Below are positions 17,817 through 26,787 of a stretch of 64,000 nt of DNA, piece by piece. Made by a program: the position numbers and the translations under genes. This DNA is from Amnibacterium flavum. Lineage in GTDB: Bacteria; Actinomycetota; Actinomycetes; Actinomycetales; Microbacteriaceae. The stretch lies in the NCBI RefSeq assembly GCF_003097495.1, contig NZ_QEOP01000002.1:186001-250000 (forward strand), given 5' to 3'. Below the pieces are notes generated by a model, which saw only the letters and a list, made by a program, of their open reading frames with translations, made no database searches and had not been told where the DNA came from. How positions within the stretch are numbered: the stretch's first letter is position 1; every line of letters starts with the position of its first letter.

Positions 17817-18662
17817 TCAGAGGTCCGCGTCCTCCGTGGGCTGGGGAGCCTCTATGGCGCGCTGCTTGCGGCCGAGTCCGAACGGCCCGCGGCGCTTCCC
17901 ATCGCTCGTCTCATCGATCGACTTGTCAGCCTTGGGTGGCTTCGGTGCTTTCGCGGGAACGTCGAGCTCGGGACGGAAGTACATAGGTGCGGGTGGGAAC
18001 GCCTCGCGGGCACTGCGGACGACGCGGCGACCGAGCAGGTGATTGCCGGCGCCGCCGATCGCGGCGCCCACTCCGAATGGGACCATGCGTCCGATGACGG
18101 ACGCGCCCTGCCGGGTGGCGAAGCTCTTCACGAAGTGCCGCTTGAGGGTATCGGTCAGCGGGCCCATCAGCGTCTGCGGAAGACTGCTCGTGACCAGCTC
18201 GCCCCAGAACAGATTGCGCGAGGGTCCCTTCCTCCCGACCTGACCGGCGAACTGGCGGACGAGCGACTTCCCGCCGTCGCCCAGCATCAGGGCCATGACG
18301 AGTGCGCGGGCGCGCTCGGGGTCCTCGACCGCGATGCCGTGGACCTCGGCGACCGACTGAGCGAACAGCGCGCTGGCCTCGAGGAAGGCAGCGGTCTCGA
18401 CACCGCTCAGAGCGAGCGAGACGCCCATGCCGACGCCGGGGATGACGGCACTGGCGCCGACGGCGGCGCCGCCGGTGGTCACGGCGGCGAGGTACTGACG
18501 CTCCAGCGTCTTCAGCACCTGCTCGGGCGTCGCATCGGGTCGGAGACGTCGCACCGCGCGGATGTCGGCGATCACAGCGGGACGATGCACTGCCATCAGG
18601 CGGTCGAAGCCCTTCACGAGCGGCGTCGGCAGCTGCGAGTCGCCCGGCGCTCCGGTGGTCAT
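17817..18662 (-). CDS. EcsC family protein
   Basis: This 281-residue protein resembles the EcsC family. It has a helical N-terminus, two glycine/alanine-rich hydrophobic segments (GGAAVGASAVIPGVG and IGRMVPFGVGAAIGGAGNHLLG) and a charged C-terminal tail. EcsC in Bacillus sits beside the Ecs ABC transporter; its molecular role is poorly known. Here it is convergent with the glycerophosphotransferase gene and downstream of the ABC exporter genes on the same strand. Confidence 0.75.
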   Translation of the reverse strand: MTTGAPGDSQLPTPLVKGFDRLMAVHRPAVIADIRAVRRLRPDATPEQVLKTLERQYLAAVTTGGAAVGASAVIPGVGMGVSLALSGVETAAFLEASALFAQSVAEVHGIAVEDPERARALVMALMLGDGGKSLVRQFAGQVGRKGPSRNLFWGELVTSSLPQTLMGPLTDTLKRHFVKSFATRQGASVIGRMVPFGVGAAIGGAGNHLLGRRVVRSAREAFPPAPMYFRPELDVPAKAPKPPKADKSIDETSDGKRRGPFGLGRKQRAIEAPQPTEDADL

Positions 18663-18733
18663 GCTGTCCCCGTGGTCATGCTCCGGAGTCTAGATAACCG
18701 TTCCGGCACGTCTGCCGTGAACGAGCCAGACGC

Positions 18734-19480
18734 TCAGCGTGCGGTCGCCGCCTTGTAGGCATCGAGCACCTCGTCGATCGGAGCGTCGAGGATGACCTCG
18801 CCCTTCTCGAGATACAGGCCCCGGGTGCAGAACCGCCGGAGGTCGCCTTCGTTATGCGAGACGAAGAAGAGGGTGCGTCCGTCGCGGAGGAGCTCCTCGA
18901 TGCGCTCGTAGCACTTCTCCCGGAACGCGCGGTCGCCGACCGCGAGCACCTCGTCGACGAGGATGATCGGCTCCTCGAGCCGGGAGATGACGGCGAACGC
19001 GATGCGCACCTTCATTCCGCTCGACAGGTGCTTGTAGGGGGTGTCGAGGAAGTCGCCGATCTCCGCGAACTCGATGATCTCGTCGAAGCTCGCGTCGATC
19101 TCGCGCTTGGACATGCCGTGCAGGCCCGCGGTGAGGTAGACGTTGTCGCGCACCGAGAGGTCAGCGACGAAGCCGCCGGTGATCTCGATGAGGGGGGCGA
19201 CTCCGCCCCGCACCGAGACCGTTCCGCGATCGGGGAGGACCACCTCGGCGACGATCTTCAGGAGCGTCGACTTGCCCTGACCGTTGCGCCCGACCACGCC
19301 GATGGCCTCACCGGGTCGAACCGAGAACGAGACATCGCGCAGGGCCCAGAACTCGCCGGGTCGGGTGCGCCGTGCTGCCCGGGAGAACAGGTCCTTGAAG
19401 TTGCGCCGAGCGAGACGGTTGCGCCGGTAGAGCAGGCCCACTCCGTCGACGACGATGACGGGCTCGTCGGTGGTCGGCAT
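18734..19480 (-). CDS. Polysaccharide/teichoic acid ABC exporter ATPase (Wzt/TagH type)
   Basis: This 248-residue ATPase contains Walker A GRNGQGKST, a signature region HLSSGMKVRIAFAV and Walker B IILVDEVLAVGD followed by REKCYERIEEL, the pattern of Wzt/TagH/RfbE ATPases that export lipid-linked polysaccharides. It lacks the long C-terminal carbohydrate-binding domain of some Wzt proteins. Its start is 1 base after the permease stop at 19482, so the two genes form one exporter. Confidence 0.9.
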   Translation of the reverse strand: MPTTDEPVIVVDGVGLLYRRNRLARRNFKDLFSRAARRTRPGEFWALRDVSFSVRPGEAIGVVGRNGQGKSTLLKIVAEVVLPDRGTVSVRGGVAPLIEITGGFVADLSVRDNVYLTAGLHGMSKREIDASFDEIIEFAEIGDFLDTPYKHLSSGMKVRIAFAVISRLEEPIILVDEVLAVGDRAFREKCYERIEELLRDGRTLFFVSHNEGDLRRFCTRGLYLEKGEVILDAPIDEVLDAYKAATAR

Positions 19481-19481
19481 G

Positions 19482-20288
19482 TCAGATCGCCTTCAGGACG
19501 GAGCGGATGGAACGACGGAACACGAGCAGGCCGAGGCCCAGGATGGCGAACGACATGACCGCTGAGACGCCGATCAGGTACCAGTCGAGCTGGTCCTCGA
19601 AGAACGTGGCCCGGTAGGCGCTGAAGATGCCGCTCAGAGGGTTGAAGGCGGCCAGTCCGTGCAGCGACTCGGGCAGATCGGTCGTGCTGTAGATGATGGG
19701 GGAGGCGTAGAAGAGGAATCGCAGTGCCAGCTTGGTGGCCCGTTCGAGGTCGCGGAAGAAGACCACGAGGGGCGCGACGATGAGTCCGATCCCCGCCGTG
19801 AGGATCGCCTGCAGGGCGATCGCGACCGGGAACAGCAGGATCCCCGGCGTCACCTGGGCGCCGCCGAGGATCGCGAAGACGGCGAGCACGGGGATGCTGA
19901 AGACGAACTCGATGCCCTTCGAGAGCACGAGTCGGTAGACCCAGATGGTGCGCGGGATCTTCGTCGAGCGCACGAGCTTCGCCTCGCGGAGGAACGCCTT
20001 CGTCGAATCGCTGACCGCGCCGTTGAACCACATCCACGGCAGCAGTGCGCTGAGCAGGAAGACGATGTAGGGCTCTTCGCCCGCCGAGCGCTGGAACACC
20101 TGGGTGAAGACGAACCAGTAGATGCCCGCCATGACGAGCGGATCGAGGATCGACCAGAGATAGCCGAGCGCCGACGTCGAGTAGCGGACGCGGAGGTCGC
20201 GCGTGGTGAGCAGCCAGAGGACCTGGCGGTAGCGACGCGCTCCGCCCGGATGGGAGCGAACAGCGCTCGTCCTGGCAGCCGATGTCAC
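19482..20288 (-). CDS. ABC-2 type polysaccharide export permease (Wzm/TagG type)
   Basis: This 268-residue permease has six predicted membrane helices. Typical ABC-2 exporter motifs are present: LWLLTTRDLRVRYSTSALGY at the N-terminus, PWMWFNGAVSDS and FYASPIIYS. With the ATPase directly downstream it should move a lipid-linked wall polymer across the membrane. The gene begins after an intergenic region with two inverted repeats that separates it from the upstream nucleotidyltransferase. Confidence 0.9.
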   Translation of the reverse strand: MTSAARTSAVRSHPGGARRYRQVLWLLTTRDLRVRYSTSALGYLWSILDPLVMAGIYWFVFTQVFQRSAGEEPYIVFLLSALLPWMWFNGAVSDSTKAFLREAKLVRSTKIPRTIWVYRLVLSKGIEFVFSIPVLAVFAILGGAQVTPGILLFPVAIALQAILTAGIGLIVAPLVVFFRDLERATKLALRFLFYASPIIYSTTDLPESLHGLAAFNPLSGIFSAYRATFFEDQLDWYLIGVSAVMSFAILGLGLLVFRRSIRSVLKAI

Positions 20289-20335
20289 GGGACGACTCTA
20301 ACCGTCAGAGGGATGCGACCACGTCCGCACGAGTG

Positions 20336-20456
20336 TGTTGCGGCGCACGGGGCCGGCCGCAACGTGCGCGCCGCGCCGGAACGCCCAGGTCGGGAGGGTG
20401 CGGGGATGATGTTCCGGACCTGCGCGCACGCCGGAACGTGCGGACAGGTCCGGAAT
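20336..20456. repeat. Intergenic region with two palindromes
   Basis: GTTGCGGC and GCCGCAAC form one inverted repeat with an 11-base loop. A second perfect 11-bp inverted repeat, TTCCGGACCTG (20412) and CAGGTCCGGAA (20445), encloses CGCCGGAACGTGCG, which recurs at 32963-32976. It lies between the nucleotidyltransferase stop and the exporter start. Confidence 0.6.
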
Positions 20457-20464
20457 GTCCGAGG

Positions 20465-21157
20465 TCAGACGTGGAGGTTGGCTCGCTCGAGGTCTTCGGC
20501 GAAGTCGATCTCGACGGCGTAGAGGTCGCTGATGTCGAGAGGCTCGACGAGCATGCCGTTGCGCTCGATCGCGAGCTCGATGCCGCGCTCGAAGTAGTCC
20601 TGTGCGCCGACCTTCTGCAGCTGGCGGATCAGCACCGCCTTGTCGCGCGAGGACACGTAGTTGATGCCGACGGCTTCGCCGAGGCCGCCCTTGACGGTCT
20701 TGGAGAGCTGATCGATGTACCCCTCGGCGCTGGTCGTGTACTTGACCTCCTCGTCGGAGACCGACGCGGTGTTGACCGTCACGAAGGACTGGTCGCGGAC
20801 GATCAGCGGGCGAACCCGGTCGAGCACCTCGGGGTCGAAGACGACGTCGCCGTTCATCCACAGCACGCCGCCGTTTCCGGATGCCTGGAGGGCGCGGAGG
20901 AGGCTCTTGGAGGTGTTGGTCTGGTCGTACTGCTCGTTGTAGACGAAGCTCGCAGCCGGGAAGGCTTCCATGATGTGCTCGAGCTTGTAGCCGACCACCA
21001 CGGTGACGTCGGCGTCGCGGCCGAAAGCGTGGTGGATGTTGTCGAACTGCTGACCCATGATGGTGCGGCCGTCGCTCAGCTCAGTGAGCGGCTTGGGCAG
21101 CGAGCGTCCGAGACGCGAGCCCATTCCGGCGGCGAGGATCACGATTTGCGTGGTCAC
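20465..21157 (-). CDS. Sugar/choline-phosphate-type nucleotidyltransferase
   Basis: This 230-residue protein belongs to the NTP-transferase superfamily: AAGMGSRLGRSLPKPL is the nucleotide-binding loop, followed by VVVGYKLEHI and a WMNGDVVFDP metal site. It makes an NDP- (often CDP- or UDP-) activated sugar or alcohol from the phosphate. The place between the exporter and polymer genes suggests it supplies an activated unit for the wall polysaccharide. The GTG at 21157 has an AGGAGA ribosome site and fits the first beta strand. Confidence 0.8.
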   Translation of the reverse strand: MTTQIVILAAGMGSRLGRSLPKPLTELSDGRTIMGQQFDNIHHAFGRDADVTVVVGYKLEHIMEAFPAASFVYNEQYDQTNTSKSLLRALQASGNGGVLWMNGDVVFDPEVLDRVRPLIVRDQSFVTVNTASVSDEEVKYTTSAEGYIDQLSKTVKGGLGEAVGINYVSSRDKAVLIRQLQKVGAQDYFERGIELAIERNGMLVEPLDISDLYAVEIDFAEDLERANLHV

Positions 21158-21367
21158 GTTTGTTCTCCTGATGTTCACGGGTTGCCTCCGAAAGAGACAC
21201 CCGGTGCATGTAGACGCCATTTTACGGGGTACAAGCAGGCCGTGAATAGGGGGACGAACCGCCTGTAGCGGGATCGTGATGTCGAACTCGGTGAATTCAC
21301 AGCTTGCGCAAAGGCGAGCCCAAGTCGGCGGATGACGATTGCTCCGAACCGCGCCTGCTTCGGTTGA

Positions 21368-21373
21368 TAGCGT
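21368..21373 (+). promoter_or_regulatory. -10 element of leaderless ABC ATPase transcript
   Basis: TAGCGT lies seven bases before the GTG at 21381. Confidence 0.5.
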
Positions 21374-21380
21374 TGGACCC

Positions 21381-23288
21381 GTGACAGAAGCGCCGGAGAG
21401 TACGAACGACAACTCGCCGACGCTGGACGAGAAGGCCGGCACCGCTGTGCCCGCCAAGCCTTCACGGCCTTCGGTGCCGAGTCCGGCGGAAACCGAGTCG
21501 ACGACCGCGACATCGACGAGCCGGTCGACGCCGCGCTCCCCGCGCACGCGCACCCGGACGAAATCGACGGGCTCGAGCACAGCGAAGACCCCGCCCGCCG
21601 CGAGCGGACGCACGCCGTCGAGTACCTCGCCCTCGGCAGGCAGCGACACGACGACGTCGTCGAGGTCCGGATCCGGTTCTCGACGGGTCACCACCGGTGT
21701 CACTTCGGCGTCCACGGCGGCGAGCGCATCGGCCGCAGCCGTCGCGCCCGGACAGGATGCCCCGGAGCAGACGCCCGTCGACTCGGCTCCCGCGCAGTCG
21801 GCCTCCGCTGTGCCGAGCGCCGCCGATTCCCGCCCCGCCCAGGCGGGCTCGAAGAAGTCGGGCTCGGAGAAGTCGGGCACCGGGAAGTCGGGCTCCGCGA
21901 AGTCGGGGGCCGCGAAGTCCGGCAGTGCGAAAACCGGCAGTGCGACGGCCGGCGCTGCGAAAGGCCGCACCGTCAGCGCCAAGGCTGCGACCGCGACATC
22001 GGTTGAGCCGAAGGACGACGCGACGACGACGACCGACGCATCCGCGACAGCCGAGTCGGAGACCGCGACGACGGGGGCGGCGAACTCCTCCGGATCCGAA
22101 GGGTCGAAGGCCGGCTCCCAGCGGCAGCCGGCACCCAAGCCGCCGACCGCCATCACCTTCTCCGCTGCCGAGAAGGCGGTGACGAGGCCGCCGAGGCCGA
22201 ACGCGAGGCCGGTCGCCGCGAAGCCGCCCGCCGCGAAAGAGTCGGCCGCGAAGGCCCCTGCTGCGAACGCCCAAGCCTCGAATACCGCTGCCTCGAATGG
22301 CGCCGTCGACAAGACTCCCGTCGAGACGGCCCTGCCGGTCGCTGAGACGACTCAGGTGGCACCGTCGCCCGCGGTCGAGTCTCCGACGACTCAGTCGGCG
22401 ACCGCGAAGGCGCCGGTGAAGGCCGAGCCCACCGCCGAACCGCCGGCCAAGCCCGAGAAAGCCGAGCCGGTCGAGCAGTCGCCGCGTGCCGAGAAGGCAC
22501 CTGCGGCGAAGTCCTCACCGCAGTTCTCCCAGATCGTGCTGTCGATGACAGGTCTGAGCAAGCGATTCGGTGACAAGGTCGCCGTCGACGCGATCGACCT
22601 GTCCGTCCCGACGGGATCGTTCTACGGCATCGTCGGGCCGAACGGAGCCGGGAAGACGACGACCCTGTCCATGGTCACCGGTCTCCTGCGTCCCGACTCG
22701 GGCACCGTGACGGTTCACGGCATCGACGTCTGGAAGGAACCGGAGCGCGCGAAGCGCAGCATCGGCGTCCTGCCCGACGCGCTCAAGCTGTTCGACCGGC
22801 TCACCGGCGCCCAGCTGCTCTACTACTCCGGCGTCCTCCGCGGTCTCGACCGCGACACCGTGGTCAAACGTTCCGCCGACCTCGTCACCGCGTTCGGCAT
22901 CGACGATGCGGTCAACCGCCTCGTCACCGACTACTCGGCCGGCATGACGAAGAAGATCGCCCTCGCCGCTGCGATGATCCATTCGCCCCGCCTCCTGGTG
23001 CTGGACGAGCCGTTCGAGTCCGTCGATCCCGTCTCCGCGGCGAACCTGATCGAGATCCTGCAGCGTTACGTCGAGAGCGGCGGCACCGTCGTGCTCTCGA
23101 GCCATGGGATGGACTTCATCCAGCGCGTCTGCGATCACGTCGCCGTCATCGTGGGCGGGCACGTCCTCGCCTCGGGGACCATGGACGAGGTCCGCGGGGA
23201 GCAGACGCTTGAAGACCGTTTCGTCGAGCTCGCGGGCGGACGCAAAGCTGCAGAGGGCATGGAGTGGTTGCACAGTTTCTCCGACTGA
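21381..23288 (+). CDS. ABC transporter ATPase with a ~385-residue low-complexity N-terminal extension
   Basis: This 635-residue protein has two parts. Residues 1 to about 385 are Ala/Ser/Thr/Pro/Lys-rich and predicted disordered, with a Lys-Ser-Gly repeat tract (GSEKSG, GTGKSG, GSAKSG and similar) around residue 160. From about residue 386 a standard ABC-2 exporter ATPase follows: Walker A GPNGAGKTTT, signature DYSAGMTKKI, Walker B LLVLDEPFE. An internal ATG at 22545 could start the bare ATPase, but it lacks a ribosome site, and a -10 element lies at leaderless spacing before 21381. The permease gene starts inside its end. The extension could tether the transporter to cell-wall or DNA polyanions; this is inference. 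Confidence 0.85.
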   Translation: MTEAPESTNDNSPTLDEKAGTAVPAKPSRPSVPSPAETESTTATSTSRSTPRSPRTRTRTKSTGSSTAKTPPAASGRTPSSTSPSAGSDTTTSSRSGSGSRRVTTGVTSASTAASASAAAVAPGQDAPEQTPVDSAPAQSASAVPSAADSRPAQAGSKKSGSEKSGTGKSGSAKSGAAKSGSAKTGSATAGAAKGRTVSAKAATATSVEPKDDATTTTDASATAESETATTGAANSSGSEGSKAGSQRQPAPKPPTAITFSAAEKAVTRPPRPNARPVAAKPPAAKESAAKAPAANAQASNTAASNGAVDKTPVETALPVAETTQVAPSPAVESPTTQSATAKAPVKAEPTAEPPAKPEKAEPVEQSPRAEKAPAAKSSPQFSQIVLSMTGLSKRFGDKVAVDAIDLSVPTGSFYGIVGPNGAGKTTTLSMVTGLLRPDSGTVTVHGIDVWKEPERAKRSIGVLPDALKLFDRLTGAQLLYYSGVLRGLDRDTVVKRSADLVTAFGIDDAVNRLVTDYSAGMTKKIALAAAMIHSPRLLVLDEPFESVDPVSAANLIEILQRYVESGGTVVLSSHGMDFIQRVCDHVAVIVGGHVLASGTMDEVRGEQTLEDRFVELAGGRKAAEGMEWLHSFSD

Positions 23289-24838
23289 AACTGCGGCTGC
23301 TCGGCAACGCGTTCAAACGCAGCCCCTGGCAGATCTTCGGTCTCATCGTCGGAATCGTCTACGGCGTCGGCATCGCGTTCTTCGCTGTCGTCGCACTCAT
23401 CGGGCTGCGCTTCGCCGACCCTGACATCGCACGCAACTCGCTGATCATCGCCGGCTCGGTCGTGGTGCTGGGGTTCACCCTCGTGCCGCTCGTGCTCGGC
23501 ATCGACGACACTCTCGACCCTCGGCGCTTCGCCCTGTTCGGGATTGACAACCGTCGCCTCGCCGTCGGCCTCATCGTGGCGGCGATGATCAGCATCCCGT
23601 CGCTCGCGATCACCGCGATCGCGCTCGCCTCGGTCATCACCTGGACCCGCGACGTCGGCACCACGCTGATCGCCCTGGTCAGCGCTCTCGCCATCGTCGC
23701 CACGTGCGTGCTCGCGTCCCGGGTCACCACTTCGGTCGCCGCCTACGTCCTGTCCACACGGCGGGCGCGGGAGTTCACCGCGCTCGTGGGCATCCTCGTC
23801 ATCGTCATGATCTCGCCCGTCGTCATCATCCTCAGCGAGGTCGACTGGGGCCGCGACGGCGCGAGAATGCTCGGCAGCATCGCCGACGGTCTCGCCTGGA
23901 CGCCGCTCGGCGCGGTGTGGGCTGCCCCCGGCGACGCGGCGACGGGGGAGTGGGGCCTCGCCTTCCTGCACCTGCTCATCGCGCTCGCCACGGTCGGACT
24001 GCTGTGGCTCGCCTGGCAGGGGCTGCTCGCCCGCATGCTCGTCACTCCCGAGCGGGAGGGACGGGCGAAGAAGTACGAGGGGCTCGGCTGGTTCGATCGG
24101 CTGCCCGCCAACCCGGGCGGTGCGATCGCCGCCCGCACCGCCACCTACTGGCTGCGCGATCCGCGCTACCGCAACTCGCTCTTCATCATCCCGATCTCCG
24201 CGATCGCCCTCACGATCCCGTTCGTCGTGGTCGGGGTGCCGCACCACGTCGTCGCACTCGTGCCCGTACCGGTCTTCGCCCTGCTGCTCGGCTGGTCCGT
24301 GCACAACGACGTCGCCTACGACAACACCGCGGTGTGGCTGCACGTCGCGTCCGGCACGCGCGGGCGCGCCGACCGCCTCGGGCGCCTCTTCCCGGCCCTG
24401 GTCATCGGCATCCCCGTCATCGTCGCCGGATCCTTCTTCGCAGCCTGGTACGCGGACGACTGGTCGCTGGCCGGCGCCCTCATCGGGGTGGGCATCGCGT
24501 TGCTGTTCAGCGGCTTCGGGCTCTCGAGCGTGTCGTCGGCCCGCTTCCCGTATCCGGTCGTCCGCCCCGGGGACGGCGCGTTCAGTCAGCCGCAGAACAC
24601 CGGGGCGACCATGGCCCTGGCCCAGTCGATCATCTTCGTCTCGTCGGTCATCCTGTCGCTCCCGACGATCGGGCTGGCCGCGCTCGGCTTCTTCTACGGA
24701 GGCGACTGGTACATGTGGGCCCTGCTGGCCGGAGTCGGCACCGGTCTCCTCGTGCTGATCGGCGGGGTGGCCCTCGGTTCCCGCATCTTCAGTCGTCGGG
24801 GTCCCGAGATGCTCGCCTCCGCCCTGCTCAACAGTTGA
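23264..24838 (+). CDS. ABC transporter permease, large multi-spanning
   Basis: This 524-residue protein has about twelve hydrophobic segments in two halves around a cytoplasmic loop (REGRAKKYEGLGWFDRLP). The GTG at 23264 overlaps the ATPase stop by 25 bases, showing translational coupling. The pair is an ABC-2-like exporter of unknown substrate. Confidence 0.8.
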   Translation: MVAQFLRLKLRLLGNAFKRSPWQIFGLIVGIVYGVGIAFFAVVALIGLRFADPDIARNSLIIAGSVVVLGFTLVPLVLGIDDTLDPRRFALFGIDNRRLAVGLIVAAMISIPSLAITAIALASVITWTRDVGTTLIALVSALAIVATCVLASRVTTSVAAYVLSTRRAREFTALVGILVIVMISPVVIILSEVDWGRDGARMLGSIADGLAWTPLGAVWAAPGDAATGEWGLAFLHLLIALATVGLLWLAWQGLLARMLVTPEREGRAKKYEGLGWFDRLPANPGGAIAARTATYWLRDPRYRNSLFIIPISAIALTIPFVVVGVPHHVVALVPVPVFALLLGWSVHNDVAYDNTAVWLHVASGTRGRADRLGRLFPALVIGIPVIVAGSFFAAWYADDWSLAGALIGVGIALLFSGFGLSSVSSARFPYPVVRPGDGAFSQPQNTGATMALAQSIIFVSSVILSLPTIGLAALGFFYGGDWYMWALLAGVGTGLLVLIGGVALGSRIFSRRGPEMLASALLNS

Positions 24839-24848
24839 GGCCCGCGCG

Positions 24849-24854
24849 TAGAAT
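24849..24854 (+). promoter_or_regulatory. -10 element of leaderless DUF3039 transcript
   Basis: TAGAAT lies seven bases before the GTG at 24862. Confidence 0.6.
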
Positions 24855-24861
24855 CGACTCC

Positions 24862-25131
24862 GTGGGCTACTCAGACTCGACGACAGAACCCGGCGGGGGC
24901 ACCGATGTGCTCGACCGCGAACTCCAAGAGCTGATCGAGAAGGAACAGCTCGACGACGGCGATCACGACAAGTTCGCGCACTACGTCAAGAAGGACAAGA
25001 TCGTCGAGTCCGCGGTGACCGGCAAGCCGGTCCGGGCGCTCTGCGGCAAGAAGTGGGTTCCCGGGCGCGACCCGTCGAAGTTCGCGGTCTGCCCCACCTG
25101 CAAGGAGATCTACGAGTCCCTCCGCGAATAG
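24862..25131 (+). CDS. DUF3039 domain protein
   Basis: This 89-residue protein matches DUF3039, a small actinobacterial family: an acidic N-terminus, the KFAHYVKKDKIVESAVTGKP core, then a cysteine pattern with one Cys before KKWVPGRDP and a C-x-x-C near the end, likely a zinc site. The function is unknown. The GTG at 24862 is supported by a -10 element at leaderless spacing; earlier in-frame starts lie inside the permease gene. Confidence 0.85.
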   Translation: MGYSDSTTEPGGGTDVLDRELQELIEKEQLDDGDHDKFAHYVKKDKIVESAVTGKPVRALCGKKWVPGRDPSKFAVCPTCKEIYESLRE

Positions 25132-25149
25132 CGGAGTTCGAAGCGCCGG

Positions 25150-26457
25150 TCAGGCGTAAGTGGTCGGGATGATCGGATCACCCTGACTGAGCCGCATCCC
25201 ATCGCGGGGGAGTTCGGCCATGACCGCGGTGTGGTGTTCGCGGGCTGCCGCGGTGCCCTCGGGGCCGCGCCACTCGGGTCGCACCACTCCCGCTTCGATG
25301 AGCGGGACCTGCAGCGCGCGCTCGTCGGGCGTCGCGGTGGGGACGCCGTCGGTGTCGAGTCTGACCACCTCGGCGCGGGCGACCCCCGAGGTGTCCCGCC
25401 GTCGGAAGGCGTGCTTGCTGCCCCCGACGCTCGCCTTGGCGGTCGACTTCTTGGCCACGGACAGCCAGTCGCCCCCGCGGTCGCGGTGCGCGACGAGCTT
25501 GTAGACCATGCCCGCTGCGGGGTGCCCGGAACCGGTGACGAGCGAGGTGCCCACACCGTAGGAGTTGACGGGGGAGGCGGCGAGTGCGGCGATCGCGAAC
25601 TCGTCGAGGTCGTTCGTCACCGTGATCCGCGTCGAGGTGGCGCCGAGGGAGTCGAGCTGGGCACGGACCTCGGCGACCACGATGTGCAGATCGCCCGAGT
25701 CGATCCGGACTGCGCCGAGCCCGGTGCCGGCGACCTCGACCGCTGTGCGGACCGCGGTCGGCACAGCGAAGGTGTCGACGAGGAGGGTCGTCCCGGTCCC
25801 GAGCGAGTCGATCTGGGCCTGGAAGGCCTGACGCTCGTCGTCGAAGAGCAGGGTGAACGCGTGCGCGGCGGTGCCCATCGTCGGGATGCGCCACTCCCGT
25901 CCCGCCTCGAGATTGGAGGTCGCCGCGAAGCCGGCGATCCAGGCCGCGCGCGCCGCCGCGACCGCGGACCGCTCGCCCGTGCGCCGCGAACCCATCTCGG
26001 ACAGCGGTCGACCCCGGGCGGCGGACACCATGCGCGCCGCGGCGGTCGCGACCGCGCTGTCGTAGTTGAGAACGCTGAGGATCAGGGTCTCGAGCAGCAC
26101 CGACTCGGCGAACGAGCCCTCGACGACGAGGAGCGGCGAACCGGGGAAGTACAGCTCGCCCTCGCGGTAGCCGCGGATGTCGCCGGTGAACCGGTAGTCG
26201 GCGAGGTAGTCGAGCGCGTCGCCGCTGACGACCTCGTTGTCGCGCAGCCAGGTCAGCTCCTCGTCGCCGAAGCGGAACCGCTCGATCGCGTCGAGCAGGC
26301 GCCCGGTGCCGGCGAAAACGCCGTACCGGCGTCCTCCGGGGAGGGACCGGGCGAACACCTCGAAGACGCACTCCCGGTCGTGCAGGCCCGCCTTCAGCGC
26401 GGCGTCGAGCATCGTCAACTCGTAGCGGTCGGTCAGCAGCGCGGTGCTCTCGGTCAC
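25150..26457 (-). CDS. pncB: Nicotinate phosphoribosyltransferase
   Basis: This 435-residue enzyme starts with LLTDRYELTMLDAAL, the typical nicotinate phosphoribosyltransferase N-terminus. It then has GSRRTGERSAV, the PRPP-side GTAAHAF segment (MGTAAHAFTLLFDDE), and RIDSGDL. It converts nicotinate and PRPP to nicotinate mononucleotide in NAD salvage. The GTG at 26457 is seven bases after a TAGGCT element, giving a leaderless transcript. It is convergent with the DUF3039 gene. Confidence 0.92.
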   Translation of the reverse strand: MTESTALLTDRYELTMLDAALKAGLHDRECVFEVFARSLPGGRRYGVFAGTGRLLDAIERFRFGDEELTWLRDNEVVSGDALDYLADYRFTGDIRGYREGELYFPGSPLLVVEGSFAESVLLETLILSVLNYDSAVATAAARMVSAARGRPLSEMGSRRTGERSAVAAARAAWIAGFAATSNLEAGREWRIPTMGTAAHAFTLLFDDERQAFQAQIDSLGTGTTLLVDTFAVPTAVRTAVEVAGTGLGAVRIDSGDLHIVVAEVRAQLDSLGATSTRITVTNDLDEFAIAALAASPVNSYGVGTSLVTGSGHPAAGMVYKLVAHRDRGGDWLSVAKKSTAKASVGGSKHAFRRRDTSGVARAEVVRLDTDGVPTATPDERALQVPLIEAGVVRPEWRGPEGTAAAREHHTAVMAELPRDGMRLSQGDPIIPTTYA

Positions 26458-26464
26458 GATGGTC

Positions 26465-26470
26465 AGCCTA
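26465..26470 (-). promoter_or_regulatory. -10 element of leaderless pncB transcript
   Basis: Reverse-strand TAGGCT lies seven bases before the GTG at 26457. Confidence 0.55.
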
Positions 26471-26623
26471 ATCCGGGCGGGGGAGGCGCTTCGCCCGTGT
26501 CCCCCTTAACGGGGATTACCTGATGAGGGGCGGGGTCTTTACGATGGCGGTACCCACCGCTGCGGTCACCCCCTGCAGCATGACGGATCACCCCCTCCGT
26601 CGTCTCCTACCCGAGAGCCCCCT

Positions 26624-26776
26624 ATGTCCCTGCCCTTGCTCGGCTCGACCGCGCCTGCCGCGATGCTCGCGTCCGGTGTCGACCTCATGCCCGCCGCCGT
26701 CGTCACGCTCGTCGTGGTCGGCCTCGCGGTGGCGCTCATCGTGGCGTCTCTCAAGCGCGGGGAGTCGGACGAATAG
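26624..26776 (+). CDS. Small single-pass membrane protein (50 residues)
   Basis: An ATG at 26624 opens a 50-codon frame with strongly GC-biased third positions. The product has a short polar start, one hydrophobic stretch ([20 protein letters not shown]) and a charged tail (KRGESDE). No ribosome site is clear, and the function is unknown. Its stop codon overlaps the -10 element proposed for murI, so the two genes are tightly packed. Confidence 0.5.
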   Translation: MSLPLLGSTAPAAMLASGVDLMPAAVVTLVVVGLAVALIVASLKRGESDE

Positions 26777-26779
26777 ACT
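26774..26779 (+). promoter_or_regulatory. -10 element of leaderless murI transcript
   Basis: TAGACT lies eight bases before the GTG at 26788; its first three bases are the stop codon of the 50-residue gene upstream. Confidence 0.5.
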
Positions 26780-26787
26780 CGGCTACC

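Noticed and set aside
21158-22312. Leftward extension of the nucleotidyltransferase frame through the ABC tail region
   Set aside because: Low-complexity shadow of the Ala/Ser-rich tail; the ribosome site and motif place the start at 21157.
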